A stretch of DNA of 64,000 nt from Alphaproteobacteria bacterium (GCA_028871795.1 JAGWMG010000006.1:126011-190010), one strand, 5' to 3'; counted from the first letter of the stretch, positions 28,033-38,560 are shown. Notes: generated by a model from the letters alone, not told the origin. Numbers and translations: made by a program.

Positions 28033-29808
28033 TTACCTGGGCAGGTTGGCGGCTCTCAACTCCACGTCGGCACGCGGCGCCGATTTCACCGCGACCGCGG
28101 CTTCGCGTAAGAACGGCGAGTTCATCAGCAGTGTGAAGTTTTCCACGGCACGGACCTCTTCCGAGGGGCCGCCGAAGAAATCGTTCATCGCGTCGAAGAA
28201 ACTCTTTTGGCGAGGATAACGTTCGAACACCACACGTTCCGAAGCCGCGATGCCCGCCTGCTTCTTGGCGAGATCGACCGCCGTCCAGAAGCCGCCGAGC
28301 TTGTCCACCAGACCGCGCGCATTGGCATCGGCGCCGGACCACACGCGCCCGCGGGCGATTTCCTGGACCTTGGCGAGCGGCAGCTTGCGTCCGTCGGCTA
28401 CCTTCTTCGTGAAGTCCGCATAGATCGCGTCCGCCTGCGCGTTGACCGAGGCCCACTGTTGCGGCGTATAAGGCGCGATGTCGGAATTCATCAGGGCGTT
28501 CTTGCCCACGCCGACCTCATCGCTGCCCACGCCGATCAGGCCGAGCGATTTGCCGATCGCCACCTTGCCCGTCAGAACGCCGATCGAACCGGTGATCGTC
28601 CCGGGCTCCGCCACGATCTTGTCCGCCGTCGTCGAGATGTAATAACCGCCCGATGCCGCCACATGTCCCATGCTGACGATCACCGGCTTCCCCGCGGCCT
28701 GCGCCTTCTTCACGGCGTCGAGGATCTGGTCGGAAGCGGTCACGGAGCCGCCGGGGGAATCCACGCGCAGGACGATCGCCTTGATGTCGCTGTCGCCCGT
28801 GGCCTGGCGGATCGCGCGGGCCATGTCATCGCTGGCGATGACGGAATCGGAGCCGAACAGGCTGTTGCCCGCCGTTCCTTCGACAATGTCGCCGGCCGCT
28901 TCGACAAGAGCGACATGGGGACCCTTTGCATATTGCGCGGCGTCGTTCTTGGCGCGCACGAATTGCGCCATCGGCGTGCTTTGCGCCTTGGCGCCGGCGC
29001 GGCCGAGCGCCGCGTTGAGCGCATCGTCGTCATAGCCGATCTTATCGATCAAGCCCGCCTTTTTCGCATCCTCGGTGAACTGCGGACTGGCCTCGAGAAC
29101 GGCGACGAGCGTCTTGGAAGCAAGCTTGCGATCGGCGGACGCGCCGGCAACGGCGGCGTCGTACCAGGACTGCATGAGCGCGGTGAGCTGCTCGCGATCG
29201 GCCGCCGTCATGCCTTTTTCCATGAACATGTCGGCGGCGCTCTTGTACTCGGCCCGCTTCGCGATCTGCGGTTCCGCCTGGATCTTGTCGAGGAGCCCGC
29301 GCAGGAACAACTCGCCTCCGCCCTCGCCCGAGGCGCCGAACGGGCTCTTGGGCTGCATCCAAATCTGATCGGAGGCGGCCGCCGCCAAGTAGTCGCCCAG
29401 CCCGCTGTCCTCGAAGCCTTGCGCATGGGCGATCACGAACTTGCCGGAAGCCCGGAAACGCTTGAGAGCGGTGCCGATCTCTTCGGCCTGCGAAATGGGA
29501 AGGTTCGCGCCGCCCAGCCGCACGAAGACGCCCTTCACGCGCTTGTCGCGCTCGGCCGCATCCAGGCCGAGGACAATATCCATCACGGTGACGGGCCGCG
29601 CCCCAAGGCTGAATTCCGCCGGAAACGAATCCGCCAAAGGTTTCCGCAAATCCAGCGACAGCACCATGTTGCCCGGAAGACCGTCGCCTTGCACCAATCC
29701 GATCAGCACTACCACAACGAGAATCAGAGCGACGGCCAAGGCGAGCTTCAGGAGGCCATTCAGCGTGCCCGCAACGATCGAACCAGCCCAACGCAGAAAC
29801 GCGACCAT
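28033..29808 (-). CDS. sppA: Signal peptide peptidase SppA, long (67K) type
   Basis: A 591-residue membrane-anchored serine protease that clears cleaved signal peptides. An N-terminal helix (LLKLALAVALILVVVVLIGL) is followed by two tandem SppA repeats. As in E. coli SppA, the catalytic Lys is in the first half (AEYKSAADMF) and the nucleophile Ser in the second (MGHVAASGGYYISTTAD). Further markers are IVLRVDSPGGSVTASDQ and TITGSIGVLTGK. The start at ATG 29808 (MVAFLRWAG) is preferred; the frame is open 35 codons upstream. The 3' end is near the convergent small exported protein. Confidence 0.92.
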   Translation of the reverse strand: MVAFLRWAGSIVAGTLNGLLKLALAVALILVVVVLIGLVQGDGLPGNMVLSLDLRKPLADSFPAEFSLGARPVTVMDIVLGLDAAERDKRVKGVFVRLGGANLPISQAEEIGTALKRFRASGKFVIAHAQGFEDSGLGDYLAAAASDQIWMQPKSPFGASGEGGGELFLRGLLDKIQAEPQIAKRAEYKSAADMFMEKGMTAADREQLTALMQSWYDAAVAGASADRKLASKTLVAVLEASPQFTEDAKKAGLIDKIGYDDDALNAALGRAGAKAQSTPMAQFVRAKNDAAQYAKGPHVALVEAAGDIVEGTAGNSLFGSDSVIASDDMARAIRQATGDSDIKAIVLRVDSPGGSVTASDQILDAVKKAQAAGKPVIVSMGHVAASGGYYISTTADKIVAEPGTITGSIGVLTGKVAIGKSLGLIGVGSDEVGVGKNALMNSDIAPYTPQQWASVNAQADAIYADFTKKVADGRKLPLAKVQEIARGRVWSGADANARGLVDKLGGFWTAVDLAKKQAGIAASERVVFERYPRQKSFFDAMNDFFGGPSEEVRAVENFTLLMNSPFLREAAVAVKSAPRADVELRAANLPR

Positions 29809-29952
29809 GAGGTTCAGCCTTCCCTGTCGGAGACGGCAAAGACCGCCCCATACCCCTTTATATGGCGACCATATTAAGGAATACGAATGGCCGTGCTGTG
29901 TCGGCGCCGCCACAAAGACCGATTATAATCGAAGTGTATTCGAAATACGCTT

Positions 29953-30807
29953 TTATTCCTCGTGTAGGCATGTTTGCTCAAGGGCGCCGAGGTTATCAAC
30001 CTCGACGCGGACACGATCGCCGGCCTTGAGATAGCGCGGCGGCTTCATCGCCATGCCGACGCCGCCCGGCGTGCCTGTGAACAGAAGATCGCCCGGCTCC
30101 AGCGTCATCACCTTGGAGACGTGCTCGATCTGGTCCCAGACATTGAAGACGAAATAGCGGGTATTCGAATCCTGCCTCTTCTCGCCGTTGACGAAGCTGC
30201 GCACGCCGAGCGTATGAGGATCGCCAACCTCGTCCGCCGTGGTGATCCACGGGCCGAATGGTGCGTGGCTGTCGAAGGACTTGCCGAGCACCCATTGCGA
30301 CGTCGCCATCTGCCAGTCCCGCGCGCTGACGTCGTTGCCGCAACAAAAGCCGAACACGGCATCCTTCGCGCGGTCCTTCGGGATGTAGCGCCCGCCCTTG
30401 CCGATCACGGTCACCAACTCGACTTCATAGTCCACCTGTTGTGATACTTTCGGCAGGCGGATCGGATCGTACGGACCGCTTGCGGCCGTCGGCTGCTTGC
30501 AGAACCAGACCTGACTGGCGGGCATTTGGTGACCCGTCTCTAGGATATGGTCGGCGTAATTCAGGCCGATGGCGAGAATCTTGCCCGGGCGGGGGATCGG
30601 CGCTAGAAGCCGCACCGTGTTCAACGCCAGCCGTGGACCCGATCTGGACGTGCGCCGGACTTCGCCCTCAACCTCGCCCCAGCGGGCGATCAGGTCGGTC
30701 ATGTTCTTGACAAGGCGCGGCGTCGCTCTGGAAACGGATACGACCTCGCCGCCTTCGACCACGCCAATCTCCGCGTCCGCGCCGCCTGTGAAGGTCACGA
30801 GTTTCAT
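29953..30807 (-). CDS. Fumarylacetoacetate hydrolase (FAH) family protein
   Basis: A 284-residue protein with the FAH fold: ILAIGLNYADHILETG, QQVDYEVELVTVIGKGGRYI (the E-x-E metal ligands), VFGFCCGNDVSARDWQ, KSFDSHAPFGPWI, and near the end GDLLFTGTPGGVGMAM. These enzymes hydrolyse C-C or C-O bonds in aromatic or sugar acid catabolism (for example 2-keto-3-deoxy acids or acylpyruvates). No pathway neighbours are present, so the substrate cannot be named. The gene is divergent from the tal-pgi operon; 201 bases separate the starts. Confidence 0.87.
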   Translation of the reverse strand: MKLVTFTGGADAEIGVVEGGEVVSVSRATPRLVKNMTDLIARWGEVEGEVRRTSRSGPRLALNTVRLLAPIPRPGKILAIGLNYADHILETGHQMPASQVWFCKQPTAASGPYDPIRLPKVSQQVDYEVELVTVIGKGGRYIPKDRAKDAVFGFCCGNDVSARDWQMATSQWVLGKSFDSHAPFGPWITTADEVGDPHTLGVRSFVNGEKRQDSNTRYFVFNVWDQIEHVSKVMTLEPGDLLFTGTPGGVGMAMKPPRYLKAGDRVRVEVDNLGALEQTCLHEE

Positions 30808-31008
30808 AATCGGCCGCCTTTCCCACAAATGTCGCCGCGTACTTACCGCAACGAAACGGCCGTGGATACGACCGGGTTGCGACGGAGGCACAATCCATAT
30901 TCCGTTCCGGTGCGGCGGTGTCTAGACTGCCGCAGCCGGAAGCTGCATCGACCCACGGATGCTGCTATCCCCTGTTCCACACAGCCAACACAGGACCGCA
31001 AGCTGACC

Positions 31009-33819
31009 ATGAACCCGCTGAAAGAACTTGAACGATTCGGACAGGCACCTTGGCTCGATTATGTCAGCCGGGGCTTGCTTCGGAGCGGCGGACTGCAGCG
31101 TCTGGTGGAACAGGACGGCATCAAAGGCGTCACCTCCAACCCTTCCATCTTCGAGAAGGCCATCGGCCACTCCAGCGAGTACGATGACGAAATCGGCGGC
31201 CTGCTGAAGCGCGGCTGCGCCGACGTCGGCGCAATCTTCCGCCAACTCGCCGTCTCGGACATCCGCGCCGCCGCCGCCGCGCTGGCTCCCGTCTACGAGG
31301 CCACCAAGCGTGCCGACGGGTTCGTCAGCATGGAGGTCTCGCCCTACATCGCCCACGACACCGAAGCCACGATCGCGGAGGCGCGCGAAATCTGGTCCGA
31401 GGTCGCTCGCGACAATCTGATGGTGAAGGTGCCCGGAACGCCGGAAGGCCTTCCGGCCATCCGCCGGCTCACGGCAGAAGGGCTGAACATCAACATCACG
31501 CTGCTGTTCTCCAGAGCGGTCTATGTCCAGGTGACGGAAGCCTACATCGCGGGACTGGAAGCGTTGCCAAAAACCCACGACCTGTCGTGCATCTCCAGCG
31601 TCGCCAGCTTCTTCGTCAGCCGCATCGACTCGCGGATCGACGCCAAGATCGACGAACTTCTCAAGACCGCTTCGCCAGAGCAGCGGGCGCGTTTCGAAGG
31701 GTTGCGTGGAAAAGCCGCCATCGCCAACGCGAAGCTCGCCTACCGCGAGTACGAGCGTATCTTCTCGGGACCGCGCTGGGAAGCGCTGGCAAAACGCGGC
31801 GCGCGCCGCCAGCGGCTGTTGTGGGCGTCTACCGGAACCAAGAATAAAGCCTATTCCGACGTGCTGTACGTCGACTCGCTGATTGGACCCGACACGGTCA
31901 ACACCATACCGCCCGAGACCATGGACGCATTCCGCGATCACGGCCGGCCGCAGGCGTTGCTGCGGACGGGCGTGGCGGAAGCGGAGAAGGTTCTCGCCGA
32001 ACTCGCAGCAGCGGGCATTTCCCTCGATGAAGCGACGGACTGGCTGGTCGGGGACGGCGTCGACAAGTTCGCCGATGCCGCCGATCTTCTCTATGGCGCC
32101 ATCGCGGAAAAGTGCGACGAACTTTCCGGGCGCAAGATCCGAATCGGCTACGAACTGGCGGACGCCGCGGGGAGCGTAAACGCCGAACTGAAATCCTGGA
32201 CGAGGAAGGGCAATGTCCGCCGCTTGTGGGCGAAGGACGCGTCCCTGTGGAGCGGAGCCGACGAGAACAAATGGCTCGGCTGGCTCGACATCGCCAAGCG
32301 CGAGAAGGCCGGCCTGGCGGCGCTCGAGGATTTCGCCGGACGCGTCAAGGGCAAAGCGTGGAGCGACATCGTCCTGCTCGGCATGGGCGGCTCCAGCCTG
32401 GGCGCGGAAGTCATACGCGAAACGCTGGGCGGGCCAGGCCCGCGCTTTCATATCCTCGATTCCACGGACCCCGACGAAATCGCAACGCTCGACGAAGCCA
32501 TCGCGCTCGCAACCACGCTGTTCGTCGTCGCCTCGAAGTCCGGAAGCACACTCGAACCCAATATTTTCAAGGACTATTACTTCAAGCGGGTGGCCGACGC
32601 CATCGGCCGCGACCGCGCCGGTGGGCACTTCGTCGCCATCACTGATCCCGGCTCGTCGCTGGAAAAAGTGGCGGCACGCGACGGCTTTGCCGACGTTTTC
32701 CACGGCGATCCGGCCATCGGCGGGCGCTATTCCGTGCTGTCGAATTTTGGGTTGGTTCCCACCGCCGCCATGGGCATCGACCTCAAGGGATTCATCGACG
32801 AGGCGTCGTGGATGCAAGCGGCCTGCGGGCCGCTCAGTCCGCCCGCGAACAATCCCGGCGTCCGCCTGGGGGTGACGCTCGGCGTGCTCGCGGGCAAGTT
32901 CGGACGCGACAAGATCACCGTGATCGCCTCCAAGGGACTGGCGAGCTTCGGCGCCTGGATGGAGCAATTGATCGCGGAGTCGACGGGCAAGAAGGGCAAA
33001 GGCCTCATCCCGGTGGACAGCGAACCGCCGGGCATGTCCGACAGCTACGGCTGCGACAGGATGTTCGTGTCGCTGCGCCTCGGCAGCGAAACCATGCCGA
33101 ACGACTTGCTTTCGGCGCTGGCGGCAAAGGGACATCCCGTGGTGCGGATCGACGTCGACACGCCGCACCGCCTCGCCCGGCTGTTCTTCCTGTGGGAGAT
33201 CGCCACGGCTGCCGCCGGCGCGGTCCTCGGCATCAATCCCTTCGATCAACCCGATGTCGAAGCGGCAAAAATCAAAACCAAGGCCTTGATGGAAGCGGGC
33301 GGCGCCAAGCAAGGCGAAAAGCCGCTGGTTGCGAGCGGAGGCATTTCGCTTTACGCCGATGCGGAGAACGCCAGGGCGCTGGCCGGGGCGGGCACGCTGG
33401 AAGCCTGCTTGAAAGCGCACTTCTCCCGCATCGGGAAAGGTGATTACGCCGCCCTGCTGGCCTTCATCGAACGCAGCGCTGTCAACGCGGCGGAACTCGA
33501 CGCCATCCGTGTGGCCGTCCGGGAGAAGACCGGCGCCGCGACATGCCTCGGTTTCGGACCGCGCTTCCTGCATTCCACCGGACAAGCCTATAAGGGCGGG
33601 CCCAACACCGGCGTCTTCCTGCAGGTCACCTGCGATCACGCGCGCGACATCGCGGTGCCCGGACGGGACTACAGCTTCGGCGCCGTCATAGATGCGCAAG
33701 CGGCCGGCGACCTGGCCGTCCTGGGCGAGCGGGGCAGGCGCGCGATACGCGTCCACCTGCACGATGTCGCGGAGGGATTGCGGTCGCTTCGCCGTGCCGT
33801 AGAAACTGCATTGCGGTAG
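31009..33819 (+). CDS. tal-pgi: Bifunctional transaldolase / glucose-6-phosphate isomerase
   Basis: A 936-residue fusion. Residues 1 to about 370 are transaldolase: KGVTSNPSIFEKAIG, DNLMVKVPGTPEGLPAIR with the Schiff-base Lys, NINITLLFSRAVYVQV. Residues from about 400 are phosphoglucose isomerase: DIVLLGMGGSSLGAEVIRET, FVVASKSGSTLEPNIFKDYY and SYGCDRMFVSLRLGSETMPN. The fused form is known in several bacterial lineages. It links the pentose phosphate pathway to glycolysis. The chosen start gives the usual MNPLKELERFGQAPWLDY. gnd begins 7 bases after its stop codon; with pgl and a glucokinase-like gene they form an operon. Confidence 0.92.
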   Translation: MNPLKELERFGQAPWLDYVSRGLLRSGGLQRLVEQDGIKGVTSNPSIFEKAIGHSSEYDDEIGGLLKRGCADVGAIFRQLAVSDIRAAAAALAPVYEATKRADGFVSMEVSPYIAHDTEATIAEAREIWSEVARDNLMVKVPGTPEGLPAIRRLTAEGLNINITLLFSRAVYVQVTEAYIAGLEALPKTHDLSCISSVASFFVSRIDSRIDAKIDELLKTASPEQRARFEGLRGKAAIANAKLAYREYERIFSGPRWEALAKRGARRQRLLWASTGTKNKAYSDVLYVDSLIGPDTVNTIPPETMDAFRDHGRPQALLRTGVAEAEKVLAELAAAGISLDEATDWLVGDGVDKFADAADLLYGAIAEKCDELSGRKIRIGYELADAAGSVNAELKSWTRKGNVRRLWAKDASLWSGADENKWLGWLDIAKREKAGLAALEDFAGRVKGKAWSDIVLLGMGGSSLGAEVIRETLGGPGPRFHILDSTDPDEIATLDEAIALATTLFVVASKSGSTLEPNIFKDYYFKRVADAIGRDRAGGHFVAITDPGSSLEKVAARDGFADVFHGDPAIGGRYSVLSNFGLVPTAAMGIDLKGFIDEASWMQAACGPLSPPANNPGVRLGVTLGVLAGKFGRDKITVIASKGLASFGAWMEQLIAESTGKKGKGLIPVDSEPPGMSDSYGCDRMFVSLRLGSETMPNDLLSALAAKGHPVVRIDVDTPHRLARLFFLWEIATAAAGAVLGINPFDQPDVEAAKIKTKALMEAGGAKQGEKPLVASGGISLYADAENARALAGAGTLEACLKAHFSRIGKGDYAALLAFIERSAVNAAELDAIRVAVREKTGAATCLGFGPRFLHSTGQAYKGGPNTGVFLQVTCDHARDIAVPGRDYSFGAVIDAQAAGDLAVLGERGRRAIRVHLHDVAEGLRSLRRAVETALR

Positions 33820-33825
33820 GTGAAT

Positions 33826-34818
33826 ATGGAGATCGGCATCGTCGGCTTGGGGCGCATGGGGGCCAATATCGCCCGGCGTTTGATGCGAGGCGGACACAGC
33901 GTCGTTGCGTTCGACATCAGCGCGGACGCCGTGGCGGCGCTGGCGCGCGCGGGCGCCACGGGAGCGGATTCGCTGGCCGGCCTCGCCGTGGCGCTCAAGC
34001 CGCCGCGGACCGTCTGGCTGATGCTGCCGGCAGGCAAGATAACGGAGCAGACGATCGGCGAACTGGCGCGCCATCTGAGCGCGGGAGATACGCTGATCGA
34101 CGGCGGCAATACGTTCTACAAGGACGACGTGCGGCGCGCCGAAGAGCTGCGGGCCAAAGCCATCCACTACATCGACGTCGGAACTTCGGGCGGCGTCTGG
34201 GGCCTGGAGCGCGGCTATTGCATGATGATCGGCGGCGAAAAGGACGCCGTCGACCGGCTGGATCCGATTTTTGCGGTGCTGGCGCCCGGCGCGGGAACCA
34301 TCGCGAAAACGGACAACCGCGAGGGCCGCGATCCGCGCGTCGAAAACGGCTACCTGCATGCCGGCCCGGCGGGCGCCGGCCACTTCGTGAAGATGATCCA
34401 CAACGGCATCGAATACGGATTGATGCAGGCCTATGCCGAAGGCTTCGACATCCTTCGCGCCCGCGGGGCAGCGTCGCTGGCAGACCGCTACGATTTCGAT
34501 TTGGCCGACATCGCGGAGGTCTGGCGGCGCGGCAGTGTGATTTCGTCCTGGCTGCTCGATCTGACGGCGTCGGCACTGGCAAAGCACAAGAATCTCGAGA
34601 CCTTCACCGGTTACGTCGAGGACTCGGGCGAAGGACGCTGGACCGTCCAGGCCGCCATCGAAGAGGCGATCCCCGCCAACGTGCTGTCGGCGGCGCTGTA
34701 CGAGCGTTTCCGCTCGCGCATCGAACGTGATTTCGCCGACCGACTGCTGTCGGCGATGCGCAACGAATTCGGCGGTCATGTGGAAGGCGGTCCGTCCAGT
34801 TCCGGCAACAGGCCGTGA
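33826..34818 (+). CDS. gnd: 6-phosphogluconate dehydrogenase (decarboxylating), short type
   Basis: A 330-residue oxidative pentose phosphate enzyme converting 6-phosphogluconate to ribulose 5-phosphate. The N-terminal dinucleotide site is [17 protein letters not shown]; further motifs are [12 protein letters not shown], the catalytic Lys in [20 protein letters not shown], and [18 protein letters not shown]. Its length is that of the short NAD-preferring (GntZ/YqeC-like) class rather than the 470-residue enzyme. ATG 33826 is preferred; GTG 33820 is also in frame. The stop overlaps the pgl start as GTGA. Confidence 0.92.
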   Translation: MEIGIVGLGRMGANIARRLMRGGHSVVAFDISADAVAALARAGATGADSLAGLAVALKPPRTVWLMLPAGKITEQTIGELARHLSAGDTLIDGGNTFYKDDVRRAEELRAKAIHYIDVGTSGGVWGLERGYCMMIGGEKDAVDRLDPIFAVLAPGAGTIAKTDNREGRDPRVENGYLHAGPAGAGHFVKMIHNGIEYGLMQAYAEGFDILRARGAASLADRYDFDLADIAEVWRRGSVISSWLLDLTASALAKHKNLETFTGYVEDSGEGRWTVQAAIEEAIPANVLSAALYERFRSRIERDFADRLLSAMRNEFGGHVEGGPSSSGNRP

Positions 34819-35534
34819 GCGCACCCCGCACCGAAATCTTCGATGATGCGGGGCAATTGGCGTCGCGGGCGGCCGGCTGGATCGCCGGCTTGATCGCCGC
34901 CCGGAATGGCGTTTTCCGCATCGCTTTGACCGGGGGAGAGACGCCGCGCGCGCTTTACCGAGAACTCGGCAGCCGTTTCCGTGACAGCGTAAACTGGGCA
35001 AACGTGCAATTCTTCTGGGGCGACGAGCGCTTCGTGCCGCCCGACGATCCGACGAGCAATTACCGCATGGCGCGCGAGACTTTGCTAGTGCAAATCCCGG
35101 TCCCCGAAAAGAACGTCCATCCCATCCCGACCGGCGGCGATCCGGAGGAAGCCGCGTTGGCCTACGAAGCGGCGCTCAAGAACGCTTACGGCGCTGGCAG
35201 ACTGGAGGCTGCGCGGCCCTTGTTCGACCTCGTGCTGTTGGGATTGGGTGACGACGGGCATATTTGTTCACTGTTGCCGGGATCAGCGGTATTGGACGAA
35301 CGGACGCGCTGGACCGCCGCCGTCGCCCACGGCAGGCCGGAAACGCGCATCACGCTCACCTATCCACCGATACAATCGAGCCGCATCACCGCATTTCTGG
35401 TCGTCGGAGGAAAAAAAGCGGAAGCTGTGCGCACTGTCCGGGCAGGCGATTCGGCCCTGCCGGGCGCCCGTCTGCGGCCGGACGGCGAACTCGTCTGGCT
35501 GCTGGATCGTGCCGCGGCGAAATTCATACGATAA
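34815..35534 (+). CDS. pgl: 6-phosphogluconolactonase
   Basis: A 239-residue hydrolase acting between glucose-6-phosphate dehydrogenase and gnd. Motifs: [37 protein letters not shown] and [19 protein letters not shown] (catalytic His). A GTG start overlaps the gnd stop. It is in the operon tal-pgi, gnd, pgl, ppgK. The first enzyme, zwf, is not in the window. Confidence 0.93.
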   Translation: MSAPRTEIFDDAGQLASRAAGWIAGLIAARNGVFRIALTGGETPRALYRELGSRFRDSVNWANVQFFWGDERFVPPDDPTSNYRMARETLLVQIPVPEKNVHPIPTGGDPEEAALAYEAALKNAYGAGRLEAARPLFDLVLLGLGDDGHICSLLPGSAVLDERTRWTAAVAHGRPETRITLTYPPIQSSRITAFLVVGGKKAEAVRTVRAGDSALPGARLRPDGELVWLLDRAAAKFIR

Positions 35535-35554
35535 CGAGAGCGGGAGCGAGACGC

Positions 35555-36289
35555 GTGAAACGATTCAAACGAATTCTTGCCTTCGACGTCGGGGGCACCG
35601 GGCTGAAGGCGGCCATCATCGACGGGCAAGGCAAACTCCTGAGCGAGCATCTGCGCGTTCCCACGCCGCATCCGAGCACGCCAAAGACGTTGGTCAAATC
35701 GCTGGTCGCGCTTGCCGCGCCGCTTGGGAAATTCGACTGCATCTCCATCGGCTTTCCCGGCGTGGTGCGCGGCTCGCACGTGATTACCGCCCCAAATCTC
35801 GGCACGGTGCTGTGGGCCGGCTACGATCTTGCGGGCACGCTCTCGAAAAAACTCGACGGCAAACCAGCGAAGCTCGTCAACGACGCCGATATGCAGGGAC
35901 TGGCCATCGTCAAGGGCAAGGGATTGGAATTCGTCATCACCTTGGGAACCGGATTCGGTACGGCATTGTTCCGTGACGGCGAACTAATGCCGCATATGGA
36001 GCTCGCCCATATGCCGGTCGAGAACGGCAAGGATTTTGACGAATATATAGGCGAGAAGGCGCTGAAAAAAATTGGCCGCAAGCGTTGGAACAAGCGTATC
36101 GCGAAAATTCTGCCGTACTTCCACACGCTGCTGCACTACGACCATCTCTATATAGGCGGCGGCAACGCCCATAAGCTCGACATCGACTTGCCGCCCAAAG
36201 CCAGCAAGGTCTCGAACATCGCCGGCCTCAAAGGCGGGGCTGCGTTATGGAGAAAAAGCGGTCGCGAGCACCTCACGGCGCGGTCGTGA
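35555..36289 (+). CDS. ppgK: Polyphosphate glucokinase-like ROK-family kinase
   Basis: A 244-residue sugar kinase with the ATP/phosphate motif LAFDVGGTGLKAAIIDGQG, the substrate base in KLVNDADMQGLAIVKG and ITLGTGFGTALFRDGELM. The order of motifs and length fit the polyphosphate-glucose phosphotransferases of the ROK family, which can use polyphosphate (and often ATP) to make glucose 6-phosphate. That would feed the operon's other enzymes. The GTG start follows GCGGGAGCGAG. Its 3' end overlaps by 17 bases the 3' end of the convergent TonB receptor gene. Confidence 0.78.
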   Translation: MKRFKRILAFDVGGTGLKAAIIDGQGKLLSEHLRVPTPHPSTPKTLVKSLVALAAPLGKFDCISIGFPGVVRGSHVITAPNLGTVLWAGYDLAGTLSKKLDGKPAKLVNDADMQGLAIVKGKGLEFVITLGTGFGTALFRDGELMPHMELAHMPVENGKDFDEYIGEKALKKIGRKRWNKRIAKILPYFHTLLHYDHLYIGGGNAHKLDIDLPPKASKVSNIAGLKGGAALWRKSGREHLTARS

Positions 36290-38327
36290 ACGACAGGCCG
36301 GCGCGCAGAATACGCGGGGCACCGTAGTTGGTCACGCCGTCGGCGCTCTCCGTCGTCACGACGCGGGCGTTCAAGACGTTGTCGCCGGCAACGTAGAGCA
36401 CCAGGCGATCGGTCACCGCACAGGATAGTTTCGCATCGAGCGTGAACGCGGGAGCCAGCCGCAACGTGTTCTGGTCGTCGGCATAGCGGGCACTCTCGTA
36501 GTGCACGTCCGCGGAAAGCGACCATCCCTCCGTCAACGGGGTCGCAAAGCCGCCCGTGATCGTCGCGCGCGGCGCTTGGACGGGACGCAGCCCCGTCAAT
36601 TGCGACGCCCCTGCTCCGCCGTGGACGCGCTGATCCAACACATCGAACGCAGCCTGCAACGCGATGCCGTCGAAGCCGTAGCGCAGACTGCCCTCGATGC
36701 CCGGCGCGTTTACGTCGCCCGCATTCTGCTTCTGGATGAGGAGTCCGCCTGTCGACACAAATCCGGCGTCGGGGAATACGCCCGGTCCGCGACCGATGGT
36801 GACATTGGTGATGGCGCGGTGCAGCTGGTTCCAGAACGCCGTCAGGTCCCATGTGAATGCGCCCCGAACGCCGCCGGCACTGATCTCCACGCCGTACAAC
36901 GTTTCGGGCGTCAAGGCGGCGTTGGCTTCGGTGATATTGTTGCCGAGCCGGAACGGCCGGTAGAGTTCGTTCAGGGATGGTGCGCGGAACCCTTCATAGG
37001 CGGCGGTGCGCAAATAGAGGCCATCCGAAAAATCGTGCCGGATGCCGCCGCGCGCCGTCGGCAGGATTCCCGAACGCGACGGCCAGCGCCTGTCGCGCGT
37101 CATCGCGCCAGAGGACAACGAACTTTCGACCAGATGCCCGTCGGTGCTCGACCACGCGTCCGCACGCCCGCCTAGAGTGAACAACCAACTGCCGGAGCGG
37201 TGCGCCACCTCCGCGTACAGGCCGCCGACAAGATTGTCCCCGCCGGACACGCGGTTCTGAGTGAAAGCGCCGGAAACATAGGAATAGTGTTCGTCCGAAT
37301 TGCCTCTGGCCGCGCGCGCGTCCGCGCCGATTTCCCAATCGAACGCCGGCGACGATCCGCGCAACGCCCCGTTGGCGCCCCATCCCACCGCGGGCGTCGC
37401 ATATTGGTCGTCCGAGGGCGTCGTGTAGGCGCGTCCAGGTGCGATCGTTGCAGAGACCTGCGAAAACCCGCTCTCGTGCAGCCAAGCTTGCAGGCGCCAG
37501 CCCAGCGCATCGCCGCTTTCAGGATGAGCGACGGTGAGGCTCGCCACAATGCCATCCGCCTTCGAACTGGTGCCGACCAGACCGGACTGTCGCATCTCCT
37601 CATAGGCGCCGACGCGTGCGGCGATCAATGTACCGGCGGAAGGCGAAAACTGCGCCCGCACGGAGGCATTGCGGGCGTCCAGCGTCACCGCATCGTCGGC
37701 GGGGCCGCGTTGCGCGGGTGAAACGGGAATCCAGCCGTCGGAGGCTTCCGCGCTCGCCACGCCGAACAGTAAAACCTTGCCCCATTCGGCGCCGCCGGCC
37801 GCCGCGGCACGGCGAAAGCCCCCGCCCGACACATCGGCGGCAAGCCCCACGTCCGTCTTTTCCTGAAACGCGATCACGCCGGTGAGCGCCCCGGCCCCAT
37901 ATGGGCCAGCGCCCGCCCCGCGCACGATCTCGGCCCCGGCCAGCGCTTCGGGCGGCAGCGAACTCCAGATCACCCAGCCTCCGAACGGATCGTTCTGCGG
38001 CACTCCATCCAGGGTCACCAACGCGCGGCCTGCTCCCGACGGCGCAATCGAGCGCAGCGAAACGCCTTGGGTCGAAGGGTTCGCAGACAGACTGCTGTTC
38101 CGGCGGAACAGCGACAGACCGGGAACCTGCGCTAGCGCGACATCGAGCTGGGGCGAGGCATCGAGCTCGGCCGCGTCGAGCCGGACGACGGAGAATGCGC
38201 CGTCCCCGACGGGATCGGGCGGGCCGGCCGTGACCACCACGGTCTCGACCGCCTGCGCTGCCGCCGGGACGGCAAGTGCCGCGACGGCAGCAAGGCAGAA
38301 TCCAAGGCGTGCGATATTGTTTTGCAT
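36273..38327 (-). CDS. TonB-dependent outer-membrane receptor (BtuB/FepA-like size)
   Basis: A 684-residue receptor with a signal peptide (ends VPAAAQA), a TonB-box-like ETVVVTAGPP, a plug domain (LDVALAQVPGLSLFRRNSS, VSLRSIAPSGAGRALVTLDG, EIVRGAGAGPYGAGALTGVI) and a barrel ending in RILRAGLSFTTAP. The size and the GVSLRSIAPSG motif fit small-ligand receptors such as those for siderophores or cobalamin. I looked for a cobalamin riboswitch in the 233-base upstream gap but could not see one. The substrate is unknown. Confidence 0.9.
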   Translation of the reverse strand: MQNNIARLGFCLAAVAALAVPAAAQAVETVVVTAGPPDPVGDGAFSVVRLDAAELDASPQLDVALAQVPGLSLFRRNSSLSANPSTQGVSLRSIAPSGAGRALVTLDGVPQNDPFGGWVIWSSLPPEALAGAEIVRGAGAGPYGAGALTGVIAFQEKTDVGLAADVSGGGFRRAAAAGGAEWGKVLLFGVASAEASDGWIPVSPAQRGPADDAVTLDARNASVRAQFSPSAGTLIAARVGAYEEMRQSGLVGTSSKADGIVASLTVAHPESGDALGWRLQAWLHESGFSQVSATIAPGRAYTTPSDDQYATPAVGWGANGALRGSSPAFDWEIGADARAARGNSDEHYSYVSGAFTQNRVSGGDNLVGGLYAEVAHRSGSWLFTLGGRADAWSSTDGHLVESSLSSGAMTRDRRWPSRSGILPTARGGIRHDFSDGLYLRTAAYEGFRAPSLNELYRPFRLGNNITEANAALTPETLYGVEISAGGVRGAFTWDLTAFWNQLHRAITNVTIGRGPGVFPDAGFVSTGGLLIQKQNAGDVNAPGIEGSLRYGFDGIALQAAFDVLDQRVHGGAGASQLTGLRPVQAPRATITGGFATPLTEGWSLSADVHYESARYADDQNTLRLAPAFTLDAKLSCAVTDRLVLYVAGDNVLNARVVTTESADGVTNYGAPRILRAGLSFTTAP

Positions 38328-38560
38328 CGCTCTCTTCTATCGCTTACGCGCGAAATTCCGGCAAGCCTGGCGCCACCGCGGAATCGTGCACAGCCAGCGC
38401 AGCAAGTTCGGTGGCTACACGCTGGGGGGCACGCGATCGACAGCCTGGGCAAACCATCCGAACCAGCTTTCGGGCGGACAGCGCCAACCGGATTAATCGC
38501 ATAACACCGCTCTCACGGCCGAGCGGCCGCCGGTGCCGAGGCGAGGATTTCTTCCGAAAC

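Noticed and set aside
30922..35001. A 1359-codon open frame on the minus strand opposite tal-pgi and gnd
   Set aside because: High-GC shadow of clear enzymes on the other strand; its translation is Arg/Ala/His-rich without any domain.
38328..38560. Possible cobalamin riboswitch before the 684-residue TonB receptor
   Set aside because: I searched for the B12-box and the conserved GCCACTG-type core on the minus strand and did not find them.
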